Of a DNA stretch of 64,000 nucleotides, positions 28,074 to 36,632 are shown piece after piece. This DNA is from Nocardioides sp. InS609-2 (GTDB lineage Bacteria; Actinomycetota; Actinomycetes; Propionibacteriales; Nocardioidaceae). Positions within the stretch are counted from its first letter, which is position 1, and every line of letters begins with the position of its first letter. Under the pieces are notes generated by a model, which saw only the letters and a list, made by a program, of their open reading frames with translations, searched no databases and was not told where the DNA came from. A program made the translations under genes and the position numbers. Where the stretch lies: contig NZ_CP060034.1 in assembly GCF_023208195.1 (NCBI RefSeq), positions 992,001-1,056,000 on the forward strand. Reading direction: 5' to 3'.

Positions 28074-28090
28074 GACGCCTGAACGGCGTC
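28074..28090 (-). terminator. Hairpin directly after coaD
   Basis: GACGCC and GGCGTC pair around a 5-nt loop, immediately after the coaD stop in the direction of transcription. There is no U-tract, so it may be only a weak terminator or a 3'-end stabiliser. Confidence 0.45.
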
Positions 28091-28603
28091 TCACTCGTCA
28101 CTCTGCTCCCGCGCGCGCTCGGCCAGCCGCTCGGTCAGCCGCGTGTGCACGAAGGCCGGGACGAGCCCGGCCACGTCGCCACCGAAGGCCGCGACCTCCT
28201 TCACCAGCGACGACGCCAGGAAGGAGTACTCCGGGCTGGTCGGCACGAACACCGTCTCGATCGGCGCCAGGCTGGAGTTCATCTGGGCCATCTGCAGCTC
28301 GTAGTCGAAGTCACTGACCGCGCGCAGCCCCTTCACGATCGCGACGATCTCGTGCTCCCGGCAGAAGTCGGTCAGCAGGCCGCTGAAGCCGTCGACGCGC
28401 ACGTTGGGGATGTCCTGGCAGGCCGTCGTTAGCATCTCGATGCGCTCGGTGGCGCTGAAGAGGCGGTTCTTGGAGGCGTTGACGCCGACCGCGACGACGA
28501 CTTCGTCGAACAGGGAGGCCGCGCGCTCGACGATGTCGAGGTGACCGTTGGTGACCGGGTCGAACGAACCGGGACACACGACGCGTCGCACACCTGCGGG
28601 CAC
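28091..28603 (-). CDS. coaD: Phosphopantetheine adenylyltransferase CoaD
   Basis: A 170-aa enzyme making dephospho-CoA from 4'-phosphopantetheine and ATP, the penultimate step of CoA synthesis. VVCPGSFDPVTNGHLDIVERA holds the T/HxGH nucleotidyltransferase motif; NRLFSATERIEML and FVPTSPEYSFLASSLVKEVA (an ISSTxxR-like site) are also visible. The GTG start (MPAGVRRVV) has GAGGAG five bases upstream. It begins 2 bp after rsmD, so the pair is co-transcribed. Confidence 0.96.
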   Translation of the reverse strand: MPAGVRRVVCPGSFDPVTNGHLDIVERAASLFDEVVVAVGVNASKNRLFSATERIEMLTTACQDIPNVRVDGFSGLLTDFCREHEIVAIVKGLRAVSDFDYELQMAQMNSSLAPIETVFVPTSPEYSFLASSLVKEVAAFGGDVAGLVPAFVHTRLTERLAERAREQSDE

Positions 28604-28605
28604 GG

Positions 28606-29181
28606 CTACTCCTCGGGGTTGGGGGCGGCGCGACCGTACCAAAGCATCGTCTCGCCGTACTTCTTCTCCCGCTCCCCGACCAGACCCTCCGGCCAGGTGA
28701 TCGGCTCGCCCCGCGAGGACCGCTCGACCACGACTATCGCCCCCGGCACCAGCCACTGCTGGGCGACCATCGCCACGAGGTCGGCGTCGACCCGGCTGGC
28801 CTCGAGTGGGTACGGCGGGTCGAGGAACGCCACGTCGTACGGCGCGGTGGGCACCTTGGCCAGTGCGGTCGTCACCGACGAGGCCAGCACGTGGGCGCGC
28901 GCGAAGTCGAGCTCGCGGGCGTTGTCGGAGATCAGCGCCGCGGTGCGACGGTCCTGCTCGACGAGCGTCACGACGCCGGCCCCGCGGGACCACGCCTCGA
29001 GGCCGACGGCCCCGGATCCGGCGTACAGGTCCAAGAAGCGCAGCCCCGACAAGGAGCCACACCACGACTCGATAGCCGAGAACAAGGCCTCCCGCACCCG
29101 GTCGCTCGTCGGCCTGGTCGCCACTCCCCTGGGTGTGTGCAGGCGTCGTCCGCCGGCGGTTCCCCCGATGATCCGCGTCAT
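28606..29181 (-). CDS. rsmD: 16S rRNA (guanine-966-N2)-methyltransferase RsmD
   Basis: A 191-aa methyltransferase for G966 of 16S rRNA. It starts MTRIIGGTAGGRRLHTPRG, contains the SAM-binding FLDLYAGSGAVGLEAWSRG and the catalytic DPPY in VAFLDPPYPL. It sits between recG and coaD, its usual place. The recG stop is 4 bp upstream of the ATG. Confidence 0.95.
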   Translation of the reverse strand: MTRIIGGTAGGRRLHTPRGVATRPTSDRVREALFSAIESWCGSLSGLRFLDLYAGSGAVGLEAWSRGAGVVTLVEQDRRTAALISDNARELDFARAHVLASSVTTALAKVPTAPYDVAFLDPPYPLEASRVDADLVAMVAQQWLVPGAIVVVERSSRGEPITWPEGLVGEREKKYGETMLWYGRAAPNPEE

Positions 29182-29185
29182 GCCG

Positions 29186-31438
29186 CTATGACTTCTCCAT
29201 GAACTCAGACTCGCGTGTCTGCTCCATCTCGTCTACCGCGCGGGCAAGACCGGGTGCCAAGGAGAGCTCGGGACTCTCCGATAGGAGCTCCTCGGCTGCC
29301 TCTTTCGCCCGGACGATCGTCTTCTCGTCGCGGAGCACTCGCAGGCTCACGAGACTCGACCGGAAGCCGCTCTGGTTGCGGCCGAGCACGTCACCTTCAC
29401 GACGCTGCTCGAGGTCGACGCGGCTGAGCTCGAAGCCGTCGGTCGTCGCCGCGACCGCGTCGAGCCGGATCCGCGCGTCGGTCTCGGCGTCGGCCCGGGT
29501 GACCAGGAGACAGAGCCCGGGATGTCCGCCACGGCCAACGCGGCCGCGCAGCTGGTGGAGCTGCGAGACGCCGAAGCGGTCGGCGTCCATCAGCACCATG
29601 GCCGTGGCGTTGGCGACGTCGACGCCGACCTCGATCACGGTGGTGGAGACGAGTACGTCGATGTCGCCGGCCGCGAAGGCCCGCATCGCGGCGTCCTTCT
29701 CGTCGGGGGGCAGCCGGCCGTGGAGCATCTGCACCCGCAGCCCGGCGAGCGGGCCGGCGGACAGCTCCTCGACGAGGTCGGTCACGGCAGCGAGCGCCTG
29801 GCGGGGCGCCACCGGGCTGCCGTCGTCGTCGAGGTCGAGCTGGTCGGTCTCGCCCTGCTCGGGCTCGTCACCACTGATGCGCGGGCAGACGACGTAGGCC
29901 TGGTGCCCCTTGTCGACCTCTTCGCGGACCCTGGTCCAGACCCGGTCGATCCAGCGCGGTTGGTCGACCAGCGGAACGACGTTGGTCTGGATCGGGGCGC
30001 GCCCGGCCGGCAGCTCGGTGAGCACGGACGTCTCGAGGTCGCCGAAGACGGTCATCGCCACCGTGCGCGGGATGGGGGTGGCGGTCATGACGAGCACGTG
30101 CGGCGGGGTGCCGGCCTTGTCGGTGAGGGCAGAGCGCTGCTCGACGCCGAAGCGGTGCTGCTCGTCGACCACCACCAGGCCGAGGTCGGCGAAGGTGACG
30201 CGCTCCTCGAGGAGGGCGTGGGTGCCCAGGGCGATGCCGGCCTCGCCACTGGCCATCGCCAGCATCGCCTCCTGGCGCTGGGCCTTGGTCATCGATCCGG
30301 TGAGCAGGGCCACCCGAGTGGCCTCGGGAGCGCCGCCGAGCATTCCGCCCGCCGCGAGGTCACCCAGCAGCGCGCTGATGCTGCGGTGGTGCTGCTGGGC
30401 GAGCACCTCGGTCGGCGCCAGCAGCACGGCCTGCCCGCCGGAGTCAACGACCCGCAGCATGGCCCGCAATGCGACCAGGGTTTTGCCCGAACCGACCTCG
30501 CCCTGCAGGAGTCGGTTCATCGGATGGCTGGCGGCCAGCTCGCTCTCGAGCAGCTCGCCGATCTCACGCTGGCCTCCGGTGAGCGTGAACGGGAGCCGGG
30601 CGTCGAACGCCGCCAGCAACCCACCACCGCCGGACCGCGACTGGGCTCCCAGCGCGCGCTGGGCGGCGCGACGCCGCGCCATCACCAGCTGGAGGACGAG
30701 TGCCTCCTCGAAGCGGAACCGCTTCTGCGCGGCACCCAGCTGGCCGTGGTCGTCGGGGGCGTGGACCCAGCGCAGCGCCGCCATCACGTCGAGCACGCCG
30801 TAGCGCTCGCGCAGCGCCGGCGGGAACACGTCGGGCACGTCGGTGACCAGGTCGAGGGCAAACTGCACCGCCTTCTGGACGTCCCACGAGTAGACGCCGG
30901 CCGTCACCGGATAGATCGGCAGCAGTCCCTTGAGGCTGGCCACCAGCCCGTGGTCGGACCCGTCTTCCTCGTCGTCGTCGCTCACCTCGGGTGCACCGAA
31001 CATCACCGAGTGCGGCGACGCGAGCTGCCAGGAGCCGGCGAAGCGCTGTGCCTTGCCCGTGAACATGCCGCGGCTGCCCGCGGCCATCCGGCGCTGCTCG
31101 GTCTCCGCCTGACCCTTCCAGGGCACGAAGAACGACAAGGTGAACGACGGCCCGTTGGTCTCGACGCGCACCTCCACCCGGAAGCTCAGCTTGCGGGTGC
31201 GCCGGTTCATGAACGACTTCACCTCACTGCGGGTGACCCGCCCGACGACGCTGAGCAGGTCTCCCTCCTGCGGCTCGGCGACCTCCGAGAGCTCGGTGGT
31301 CTTCACGTAGCGCCGCGGGAAGTGCCAGACCAGGTCGCCGACGGTGTCGAGGCCCAGGCCCTTCTGGATTGCGTCACGCTTCTTCGTCGAGCGGCCGAAG
31401 ACGCTCGCGATCGGCGAGTCGGGGGTGATGGCGACCAC
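29186..31438 (-). CDS. recG: ATP-dependent DNA helicase RecG
   Basis: A 750-aa branched-DNA helicase that remodels stalled forks and Holliday junctions. An N-terminal wedge/OB domain (about 1-150) is followed by the helicase core with Walker A QGEVGSGKT (312-320), the DEQH box in VVVDEQHRFGVEQR, TATPIPRT and the motif VI region QLRGRVGRGGHPG. The C-terminal RREGDVLGRNQSG loop is diagnostic for RecG. The GTG start follows the DAK-domain gene with a 6-bp gap. Confidence 0.96.
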   Translation of the reverse strand: MVAITPDSPIASVFGRSTKKRDAIQKGLGLDTVGDLVWHFPRRYVKTTELSEVAEPQEGDLLSVVGRVTRSEVKSFMNRRTRKLSFRVEVRVETNGPSFTLSFFVPWKGQAETEQRRMAAGSRGMFTGKAQRFAGSWQLASPHSVMFGAPEVSDDDEEDGSDHGLVASLKGLLPIYPVTAGVYSWDVQKAVQFALDLVTDVPDVFPPALRERYGVLDVMAALRWVHAPDDHGQLGAAQKRFRFEEALVLQLVMARRRAAQRALGAQSRSGGGGLLAAFDARLPFTLTGGQREIGELLESELAASHPMNRLLQGEVGSGKTLVALRAMLRVVDSGGQAVLLAPTEVLAQQHHRSISALLGDLAAGGMLGGAPEATRVALLTGSMTKAQRQEAMLAMASGEAGIALGTHALLEERVTFADLGLVVVDEQHRFGVEQRSALTDKAGTPPHVLVMTATPIPRTVAMTVFGDLETSVLTELPAGRAPIQTNVVPLVDQPRWIDRVWTRVREEVDKGHQAYVVCPRISGDEPEQGETDQLDLDDDGSPVAPRQALAAVTDLVEELSAGPLAGLRVQMLHGRLPPDEKDAAMRAFAAGDIDVLVSTTVIEVGVDVANATAMVLMDADRFGVSQLHQLRGRVGRGGHPGLCLLVTRADAETDARIRLDAVAATTDGFELSRVDLEQRREGDVLGRNQSGFRSSLVSLRVLRDEKTIVRAKEAAEELLSESPELSLAPGLARAVDEMEQTRESEFMEKS

Positions 31439-31444
31439 GGCGAC

Positions 31445-33079
31445 CTACTCGACCGACACGAGGAGTGGGTAGCGCGCCTGGCCTCCGTCATGGACGACCA
31501 CGTCGACGTGCGGGTGGCTCGTCTCGACGAACGCCGCGCAGCGCCGGCCCAGGTCGTCGGCGCTGTCGTCGTTGCCGGAGACGATCGTGACGAGCTCGCC
31601 GCCACCGCCGAGCAGCAGGTCGAGGATGCCCGTCGCGACGGCGTACAGGTCGTTGCCGACGGCCGCGAAGTCGCCGGCGATGACACCGAGCACGTCGCCC
31701 GGCTCGCACGGCCCGGCCATCGTCATGGCCTTGCGGACGGCGACGGTGACGGCGCCGTGGCGGGCGTGCCGGGCGGTGGCGGTCATCTCGAGGACGTCAG
31801 CGTCGAGGCTGCGACCGGGCTCGTGCACGGCGGCCGCGGCCAGGCCCTGCACCTGCGCCTGGGTGGGGATCACCACGACCTTCACCTCGCCGGACTCCTC
31901 GGCGGTGCGGGCGGCGACCTCGGCGACGCGCACGGAGTCGGCGTCGTTGGGGAGCACGACGACCTCGGCGGCCCCGGACGACTCGATCGCCTCGAGCAGC
32001 TGGCCGGACGACGGCCGCTCCCCCGGCCCGCCCAGGACGACGACCGCACCGGCCTCCTCGAACAGCCGCGCCAGCCCGGGTCCTGCGGCGACCGCGACGA
32101 TGCGACGGCCCGTGCGGGCAGCTGCGCTCGGACGGGACCGGACCTGGTCGGCGAAGTGGGTCACCCGCACCCGGTGGGGCCGACCGGCGTCGATGCCGGC
32201 CTCGATCGCGGCGCCGACGTCGTCGACATGGACGTGGACGTTCCACAGGCCCTCGCCGCCAACGACGACCAAGCTGTCGCCGAGCGGCGTTAGCGCGGAC
32301 TTGAGGACGGGGATCGCCGCGGCCTCGGCATCGAGCAGGAACATGACCTCGTACGACGGCCCGTCGGGCGTCAGCTCGTCGGCTGCGACAGGGGCGGGGA
32401 TGCGCGGCACGCCTCTGCGGGCGGACGCCGGCGGCGGGCGCCGCCCGGTCAGCACGGTCTCGGCGGCGTCGAGCACGACACTGACACCACGCCCACCGGC
32501 GTCGACCACCCCGGCGTCGGCGAGCACCTTGAGCTGGTCGGGCGTGCGGGCCAGGGCTTCGCGCGCAGCAGCAGCCGCCACCGAGAACACGTCGCGGGCA
32601 CGGGCACCGGGCTCGGCGGCCCTGACCAGCGCGGCATCGCTGGCTGCTCTGGCCACCGTCAGCATGGTGCCCTCGACGGGCGTGCCGACGGCGGCGTAGC
32701 TCGCGTCGGTGGCGAGCCGGAGCGCGTCGGCCATCACGACGGCGTTGCGCTCGTCGGGCGTGGCACCGGCCAGTCGCGACGCGATGCCGCCGAGCAGCTG
32801 CGACAGGATCACTCCCGAGTTGCCGCGAGCCCCGAGCAGGGCGCCGCGTGAGAACGCCGCGAGCGCCGTAGGGAAGTCGGCTCCGTCGTCGACCGCCGCA
32901 CGGATCGCGTCACGCGCAGCCGAGACGGTGAGGAACATGTTGGTGCCGGTGTCGCCGTCGGGCACGGGGTAGACGTTGAGGGCGTCGATCTCCTCACGGG
33001 CCTCGGCCAGGGTTTCGGTGGCGACGTCGACGAACCTCAGCACCGTGTCGATAGAGATGCCATGGGGCACGGGTTCCAT
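31445..33079 (-). CDS. DAK2-domain kinase-like protein (FakA/YloV family)
   Basis: A 544-aa protein. Residues 1-200 are a DAK2 ATP-binding domain with NVYPVPDGDTGTNMFLT and GARGNSGVILSQ, which carry Mg-ATP ligands. The middle and C-terminal parts match the FakA/YloV fold (SYEVMFLLDAEAA; VHVDDVGAAIEAG). In Firmicutes FakA phosphorylates fatty acids bound to FakB; no FakB gene is adjacent here, so that role is inferred from family only. AGGAGGGG precedes ATG 33079. It lies between rpmB and recG as in Bacillus. Confidence 0.88.
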   Translation of the reverse strand: MEPVPHGISIDTVLRFVDVATETLAEAREEIDALNVYPVPDGDTGTNMFLTVSAARDAIRAAVDDGADFPTALAAFSRGALLGARGNSGVILSQLLGGIASRLAGATPDERNAVVMADALRLATDASYAAVGTPVEGTMLTVARAASDAALVRAAEPGARARDVFSVAAAAAREALARTPDQLKVLADAGVVDAGGRGVSVVLDAAETVLTGRRPPPASARRGVPRIPAPVAADELTPDGPSYEVMFLLDAEAAAIPVLKSALTPLGDSLVVVGGEGLWNVHVHVDDVGAAIEAGIDAGRPHRVRVTHFADQVRSRPSAAARTGRRIVAVAAGPGLARLFEEAGAVVVLGGPGERPSSGQLLEAIESSGAAEVVVLPNDADSVRVAEVAARTAEESGEVKVVVIPTQAQVQGLAAAAVHEPGRSLDADVLEMTATARHARHGAVTVAVRKAMTMAGPCEPGDVLGVIAGDFAAVGNDLYAVATGILDLLLGGGGELVTIVSGNDDSADDLGRRCAAFVETSHPHVDVVVHDGGQARYPLLVSVE

Positions 33080-33169
33080 CGGCACCCCTCCTGTCACGGT
33101 CCCGCCAGCGGTCGAGTGCCACAGGGTAGTGCCCGGCGCGGACACCGTGCGGCAGGGATCAGGGCAAAG

Positions 33170-33207
33170 CGAAAGGCCCTGCGAGCAGCTGCTCGCAGGG
33201 CCTTTCG
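33170..33207. terminator. Perfect 38-bp palindrome downstream of rpmB
   Basis: The sequence from 33170 to 33207 is self-complementary end to end (half-site CGAAAGGCCCTGCGAGCAG), beginning 13 bp after the rpmB stop. The stem contains GGCCCTGCGAGCA and is very stable. It probably terminates rpmB transcription before the DAK gene, in either orientation. Confidence 0.8.
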
Positions 33208-33220
33208 GGAAAGCGTGGGG

Positions 33221-33406
33221 TCAGCGGGAGACCTTGCCGGCCTTGAGGCAGCCGGTGCACACGTTGAGGCGCTTGGGAGTGCCGTTCACCGTGGCGCGCA
33301 CGCGCTGGATGTTGGGGTTGAAGCGACGCTTCGTAATCTTGCGCGACCACGGGCGGTTGTTGCCGAAGCCGGGCTTCTTGGCGCAGATGTCACAGACGGC
33401 AGCCAC
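33221..33406 (-). CDS. rpmB: 50S ribosomal protein L28 (zinc-binding form)
   Basis: A 61-aa L28 starting MAAVCDICAKKPGFGNN. Both cysteine pairs (CDIC and CTGC) are present, so this is the C+ zinc-binding version rather than the zinc-independent paralogue made under zinc starvation. TCAGGAGT upstream of the ATG serves as ribosome site. The leader (33407-33531) contains a GGCCGTTTCGGCC hairpin. Confidence 0.96.
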   Translation of the reverse strand: MAAVCDICAKKPGFGNNRPWSRKITKRRFNPNIQRVRATVNGTPKRLNVCTGCLKAGKVSR

Positions 33407-33531
33407 CGGGTACTCCTGAGGTTCGTTGATTTACTACGTCAGAGGGCTCGCTCCGGCCGAAACGGCCGGCGAGCAACCGAACAAGAGTATCGGACAGCAA
33501 CGCGATCGATGAAATCGAACGAGAGCAGCGG

Positions 33532-34503
33532 TCAGAAGTGCACCCAGCCGGTCGGACCATCGTAGGCGGCGCCGTCGACGGTCACCCCCTCGCCCTCGGA
33601 GACCTCGCCCACGACCAGCCAGCCGTCGGGCACGTGACCCGCCGGGAACGTCGCCAGCAGGGCGTGGTCGTCACCGCCGCCGAGGATGAACTGGATCGGG
33701 TCGGCACCGAGCGCCGAGCCGACCGCGTGCAACGGCTCGGGGATCTCGAACGAATGCCGGGTGATGTCGATGGCGATTCCCGACTCGTCGGCGATGTGGC
33801 CGGCGTCGGCGAGCAAACCGTCGGAGATGTCGATCATGGCGCTCGCTCCCGCATCGGCGGCCACGGCGCCCGCGTCGTACGGCGGCTCGGGGCGGCGGTA
33901 GGCCTCCACCAGCACACGCGGCGACCGGAAGCCGCGGCCGAGTACGGCGAGGCCAGCGGCCGCCCAGCCCTGACGGCCGAAGAGCGCCACGAGCTCGCCC
34001 GGCCGGGCACCGTTGCGGAGCACCGGGCTCTGTGTGCACGCGCCCATCACGGTCACGGCGATGACGACCTGGTCGGCACGGGTGACGTCGCCGCCAACGA
34101 CGCTGGCGCCGACCAGCGCGCACTCGTCGGCGAAACCGCGTGCGAAGTCGAGGGCCCACTGCACGGGCAGGTCGGCGGGGGCCGCGAGGCCGATGGTCAG
34201 TGAGTGCGCCCGGCCACCCATCGCGTTGATGTCGGAGAGGTTCTGCGCGGCGGCCCGGTGGCCGACGTCCTCGGCGCCGGCCCAGTCGCGGCGGAAGTGC
34301 CGGCCCTCGACCATCAGGTCGGTGGATACCAGGACGTGGCCGTTGCGGATACGCAGCACGGCGGCATCGTCTCCGGGACCGACAAGCACGTGCTCGCCCT
34401 GCGCGAAGAGCCCGGTGAGGGCGCCGATCAGCCCGAACTCGCCGGCATCGGCCAGCGTCGCGTCGGGGGGAAACGGGGACTTCGGGGACGGTGTGGCGGG
34501 CAT
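33532..34503 (-). CDS. thiL: Thiamine-monophosphate kinase ThiL
   Basis: A 323-aa kinase that converts thiamine phosphate to the coenzyme thiamine diphosphate. Motifs: VGPGDDAAVL (Mg-ATP site), VSTDLMVEGRHF, NLSDINAMGG, VVGGDVTRADQVV and MIDISDGLLADAGHIA, all PurM-like family hallmarks. No thi riboswitch is apparent upstream. It is divergent from the RAM-domain gene across 126 bp. Confidence 0.96.
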   Translation of the reverse strand: MPATPSPKSPFPPDATLADAGEFGLIGALTGLFAQGEHVLVGPGDDAAVLRIRNGHVLVSTDLMVEGRHFRRDWAGAEDVGHRAAAQNLSDINAMGGRAHSLTIGLAAPADLPVQWALDFARGFADECALVGASVVGGDVTRADQVVIAVTVMGACTQSPVLRNGARPGELVALFGRQGWAAAGLAVLGRGFRSPRVLVEAYRRPEPPYDAGAVAADAGASAMIDISDGLLADAGHIADESGIAIDITRHSFEIPEPLHAVGSALGADPIQFILGGGDDHALLATFPAGHVPDGWLVVGEVSEGEGVTVDGAAYDGPTGWVHF

Positions 34504-34629
34504 GTCCCCATCCCACCAGATGCCCGGTTCGGAAGAGGTCAGCGGTGCGGCGCGGGACGGCTATCGGCCGGTCCTGGCAGCACGGTAGGTTGACCGACGA
34601 CAGTTGCACTACGAGACCGAGGAGTCCTG

Positions 34630-34866
34630 ATGGTCGTCCAGGCCTACATCCTGATCCAGACCGACGTCGGCAAGGCCGCCGAGGTAGCAATAGCCATCTC
34701 CCAGGTCAAGGGAGTCACGCTCGCCGAGGACGTCACCGGGCCCTACGACGTCATCGTCCGGGCCGAGGCTCGCAACGTCGACGAGCTCGGCAAGCTCGTG
34801 GTGTCCAAGGTCCAGAACCTTGACGGCATCACGCGCACCCTGACCTGCCCGGTCGTGCACATCTGA
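34630..34866 (+). CDS. Stand-alone Lrp/AsnC RAM (effector-binding) domain protein
   Basis: A 78-aa protein consisting only of the ligand-binding RAM domain of Lrp/AsnC regulators (AYILIQTDVGKAAEVAIAIS, then VTGPYDVIVRAEARNVDELGKLV). There is no helix-turn-helix. Such SARD-type proteins form decamer-like rings and bind amino acids; they may pair with full Lrp proteins. GAGGAG lies upstream of the ATG. The DUF3515 gene starts 7 bp downstream, so the two are an operon. Confidence 0.88.
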   Translation: MVVQAYILIQTDVGKAAEVAIAISQVKGVTLAEDVTGPYDVIVRAEARNVDELGKLVVSKVQNLDGITRTLTCPVVHI

Positions 34867-34873
34867 CCGCCGC

Positions 34874-35395
34874 ATGACAGTGCCAGCCTTCGCACGCCCC
34901 GGATCCCTTCGGTTCCGGGGCGTCGTCGTTTCTGGGCTCCTCGGCCCGGTGCTCGTCGCCGTGCTCACCGGGTGCGCGTCAGACGAGGTCGCCATCGAGT
35001 CGCGTGACGTGTCCGCTGCCGACGCCGCGACCTGCCGCGAGCTCCTCGACGACGTGCCGGACACCCTCGCCGGTGAGCTGCGCCGCCCGGTCGACCCCGA
35101 CGACGCACTCGGCGCGGCCTGGGGCGATCCGGCGCTCGTCCTCGGGTGCGGCACCGAGATGCCTGCGTCCTTCGACGACTTCTCCCAGTGCTCGCTGAAC
35201 GACGACGTGCAGTGGTACATCCCCGACGTCGGACTCAAGGATCCCTCGGCCGACATCACCATCTGGTCGCTGGGCTACGAGCCGGTGATCTCGGTGCTCG
35301 TGCCCGCGACGTACCGGCCGGAGGCGGACGCCGTGATGGGCGACCTGCGTACGGCGATCAATGCTGACCTGGAGCTCGTGCACCCCTGCCTCTGA
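34874..35395 (+). CDS. DUF3515 family lipoprotein
   Basis: A 173-aa protein with a hydrophobic signal (VVVSGLLGPVLVAVLTGC) ending in a lipobox cysteine at about residue 35, so it should be lipid-anchored outside the membrane. The body matches actinobacterial DUF3515, with paired cysteines in CRELLDDVP, VLGCGTEMP and a final HPCL. The family's role is unknown; it is regularly found near ddl and thiL, hinting at envelope function. It ends just before the palindromic repeat at 35399. Confidence 0.8.
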   Translation: MTVPAFARPGSLRFRGVVVSGLLGPVLVAVLTGCASDEVAIESRDVSAADAATCRELLDDVPDTLAGELRRPVDPDDALGAAWGDPALVLGCGTEMPASFDDFSQCSLNDDVQWYIPDVGLKDPSADITIWSLGYEPVISVLVPATYRPEADAVMGDLRTAINADLELVHPCL

Positions 35396-35398
35396 CCC

Positions 35399-35462
35399 GG
35401 GTAGTCCGGGGCAAAATGCACCTCCGGAGCGCGTTCCAGGGCGATTTTGCCCCGGACTACCC
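35399..35462. repeat. 64-bp palindromic element, copy 1 (19-bp arms)
   Basis: Perfect 19-bp arms (GGGTAGTCCGGGGCAAAAT at 35399-35417 and its complement at 35444-35462) flank a 26-nt loop with an inner CTCCGGAG palindrome. It lies between the convergent DUF3515 and ddl genes. A related element is at 59152-59216; both share TGCACCTCC just inside the left arm. Confidence 0.88.
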
Positions 35463-35477
35463 AACGGTCGGAGCGAC

Positions 35478-36599
35478 TCAGCGCAGGCCGGTCCCGCGCT
35501 GCAACGCCAGCTGGAGCAGCCGGTCGACCAGCGCCGGGTAGTCGAGACCCGACTCGGCCCACATCCGCGGGAACATCGACGTCGGTGTGAACCCCGGCAT
35601 CGTGTTGAGCTCGTTGACGACCAGCGAGTGGTCGGGCATCACGAAGAAGTCGACCCGGGCCAGGCCCTCGCCCGACACCGCCTCGAACGCGCGTACGGCG
35701 AGCGCTCGCATCTGCTCCTCGACCTCGGGCGGGAGGTCGGCAGGTACGTCGAGCTGGGTGTGCTCCTCGGGCAGGTACTTTGCGGCGAAGTCGTAGAACT
35801 CGTGGTCGCCACCGATTCGGATCTCGGCCGGTCGGCTCGTGTCGACGCCACCGTCCAGGGCTCCGAGCACGCCGCACTCGATCTCGCGCGCACCCATCGC
35901 CGCCACCTCGACCAGCACCTTGGGGTCGTGCCGGAAGGCCTCGTCGAGCGCCGCGTCGATCTCGCCGGCGTGGTGCACCTTGCTGATGCCGATGCTCGAT
36001 CCACCGCGGGCGGGCTTGGCGAAGGCCGGGAAGCCGAGACCCGCGATCCGCTCGCGACAGCCCGCAGCGTCGGCGCGCCACTCGCGCTCGGTCACGATGA
36101 CGCCGGGCATCACCGGTAGCCCGGCGGCCTCCAGGATCACCTTCATGTAGGCCTTGTCCATGCTCACCGCGGATGCCAGCACCCCGGCGCCGACGTAACG
36201 GACGCCGGCCATCTCGAACATGCCCTGGATCGTGCCGTCCTCGCCCCAGGGCCCGTGCAGCACCGGAAAGACGACGTCGACCTCGCCCAGCGTGCGCGGC
36301 GGCGCCGACGGCTCGCTCACGACGATGTCGGTGTGGCCCTCCTCGCGCAGCAGCGCCACACTGGCGAGCTCACCGTTGACCTCGGGCAGCGCATCCGCCG
36401 ACGTCAGCTGCAGGCGAGACGTGTCCGACGACTCGAGCACCCACCGCCCGTCAGGTGCGATGCCGACCGGTACGACGTCGTACACGTCGCGGTCGATGGC
36501 GTCCATGACGCTCCCGGCTGTGACGCACGAGATGGCATGTTCGGACGATCGGCCGCCGAAGACGACGGCTACACGGGTCTTGCGGCTGGGCTCAGTCAT
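35478..36599 (-). CDS. ddl: D-alanine--D-alanine ligase
   Basis: A 373-aa ATP-grasp enzyme that joins two D-alanines for the peptidoglycan stem peptide. VAVVFGGRSSEHAISCVTAGS at the N-terminus, HGPWGEDGTIQGMFEMAG, KPARGGSSIGISKV and the C-terminal VNELNTMPGFTPTSMFP are the standard Ddl motifs. It is a lone minus-strand gene convergent with DUF3515 and divergent from the PLP-enzyme gene. Confidence 0.96.
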   Translation of the reverse strand: MTEPSRKTRVAVVFGGRSSEHAISCVTAGSVMDAIDRDVYDVVPVGIAPDGRWVLESSDTSRLQLTSADALPEVNGELASVALLREEGHTDIVVSEPSAPPRTLGEVDVVFPVLHGPWGEDGTIQGMFEMAGVRYVGAGVLASAVSMDKAYMKVILEAAGLPVMPGVIVTEREWRADAAGCRERIAGLGFPAFAKPARGGSSIGISKVHHAGEIDAALDEAFRHDPKVLVEVAAMGAREIECGVLGALDGGVDTSRPAEIRIGGDHEFYDFAAKYLPEEHTQLDVPADLPPEVEEQMRALAVRAFEAVSGEGLARVDFFVMPDHSLVVNELNTMPGFTPTSMFPRMWAESGLDYPALVDRLLQLALQRGTGLR

Positions 36600-36632
36600 C
36601 GCCGACCAACCTAGCGGCCTAGGGTCGTGGCC

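Noticed and set aside
29522-32293. A 923-codon open frame on the plus strand opposite recG and the DAK gene
   Set aside because: It has no recognisable domain and lies fully antisense to two well-supported genes; long antisense open frames are expected in DNA of this GC content.
33407-34629. TPP riboswitch near thiL
   Set aside because: No THI-box-like sequence is visible upstream of thiL (34504-34629), and thiL is often constitutive.
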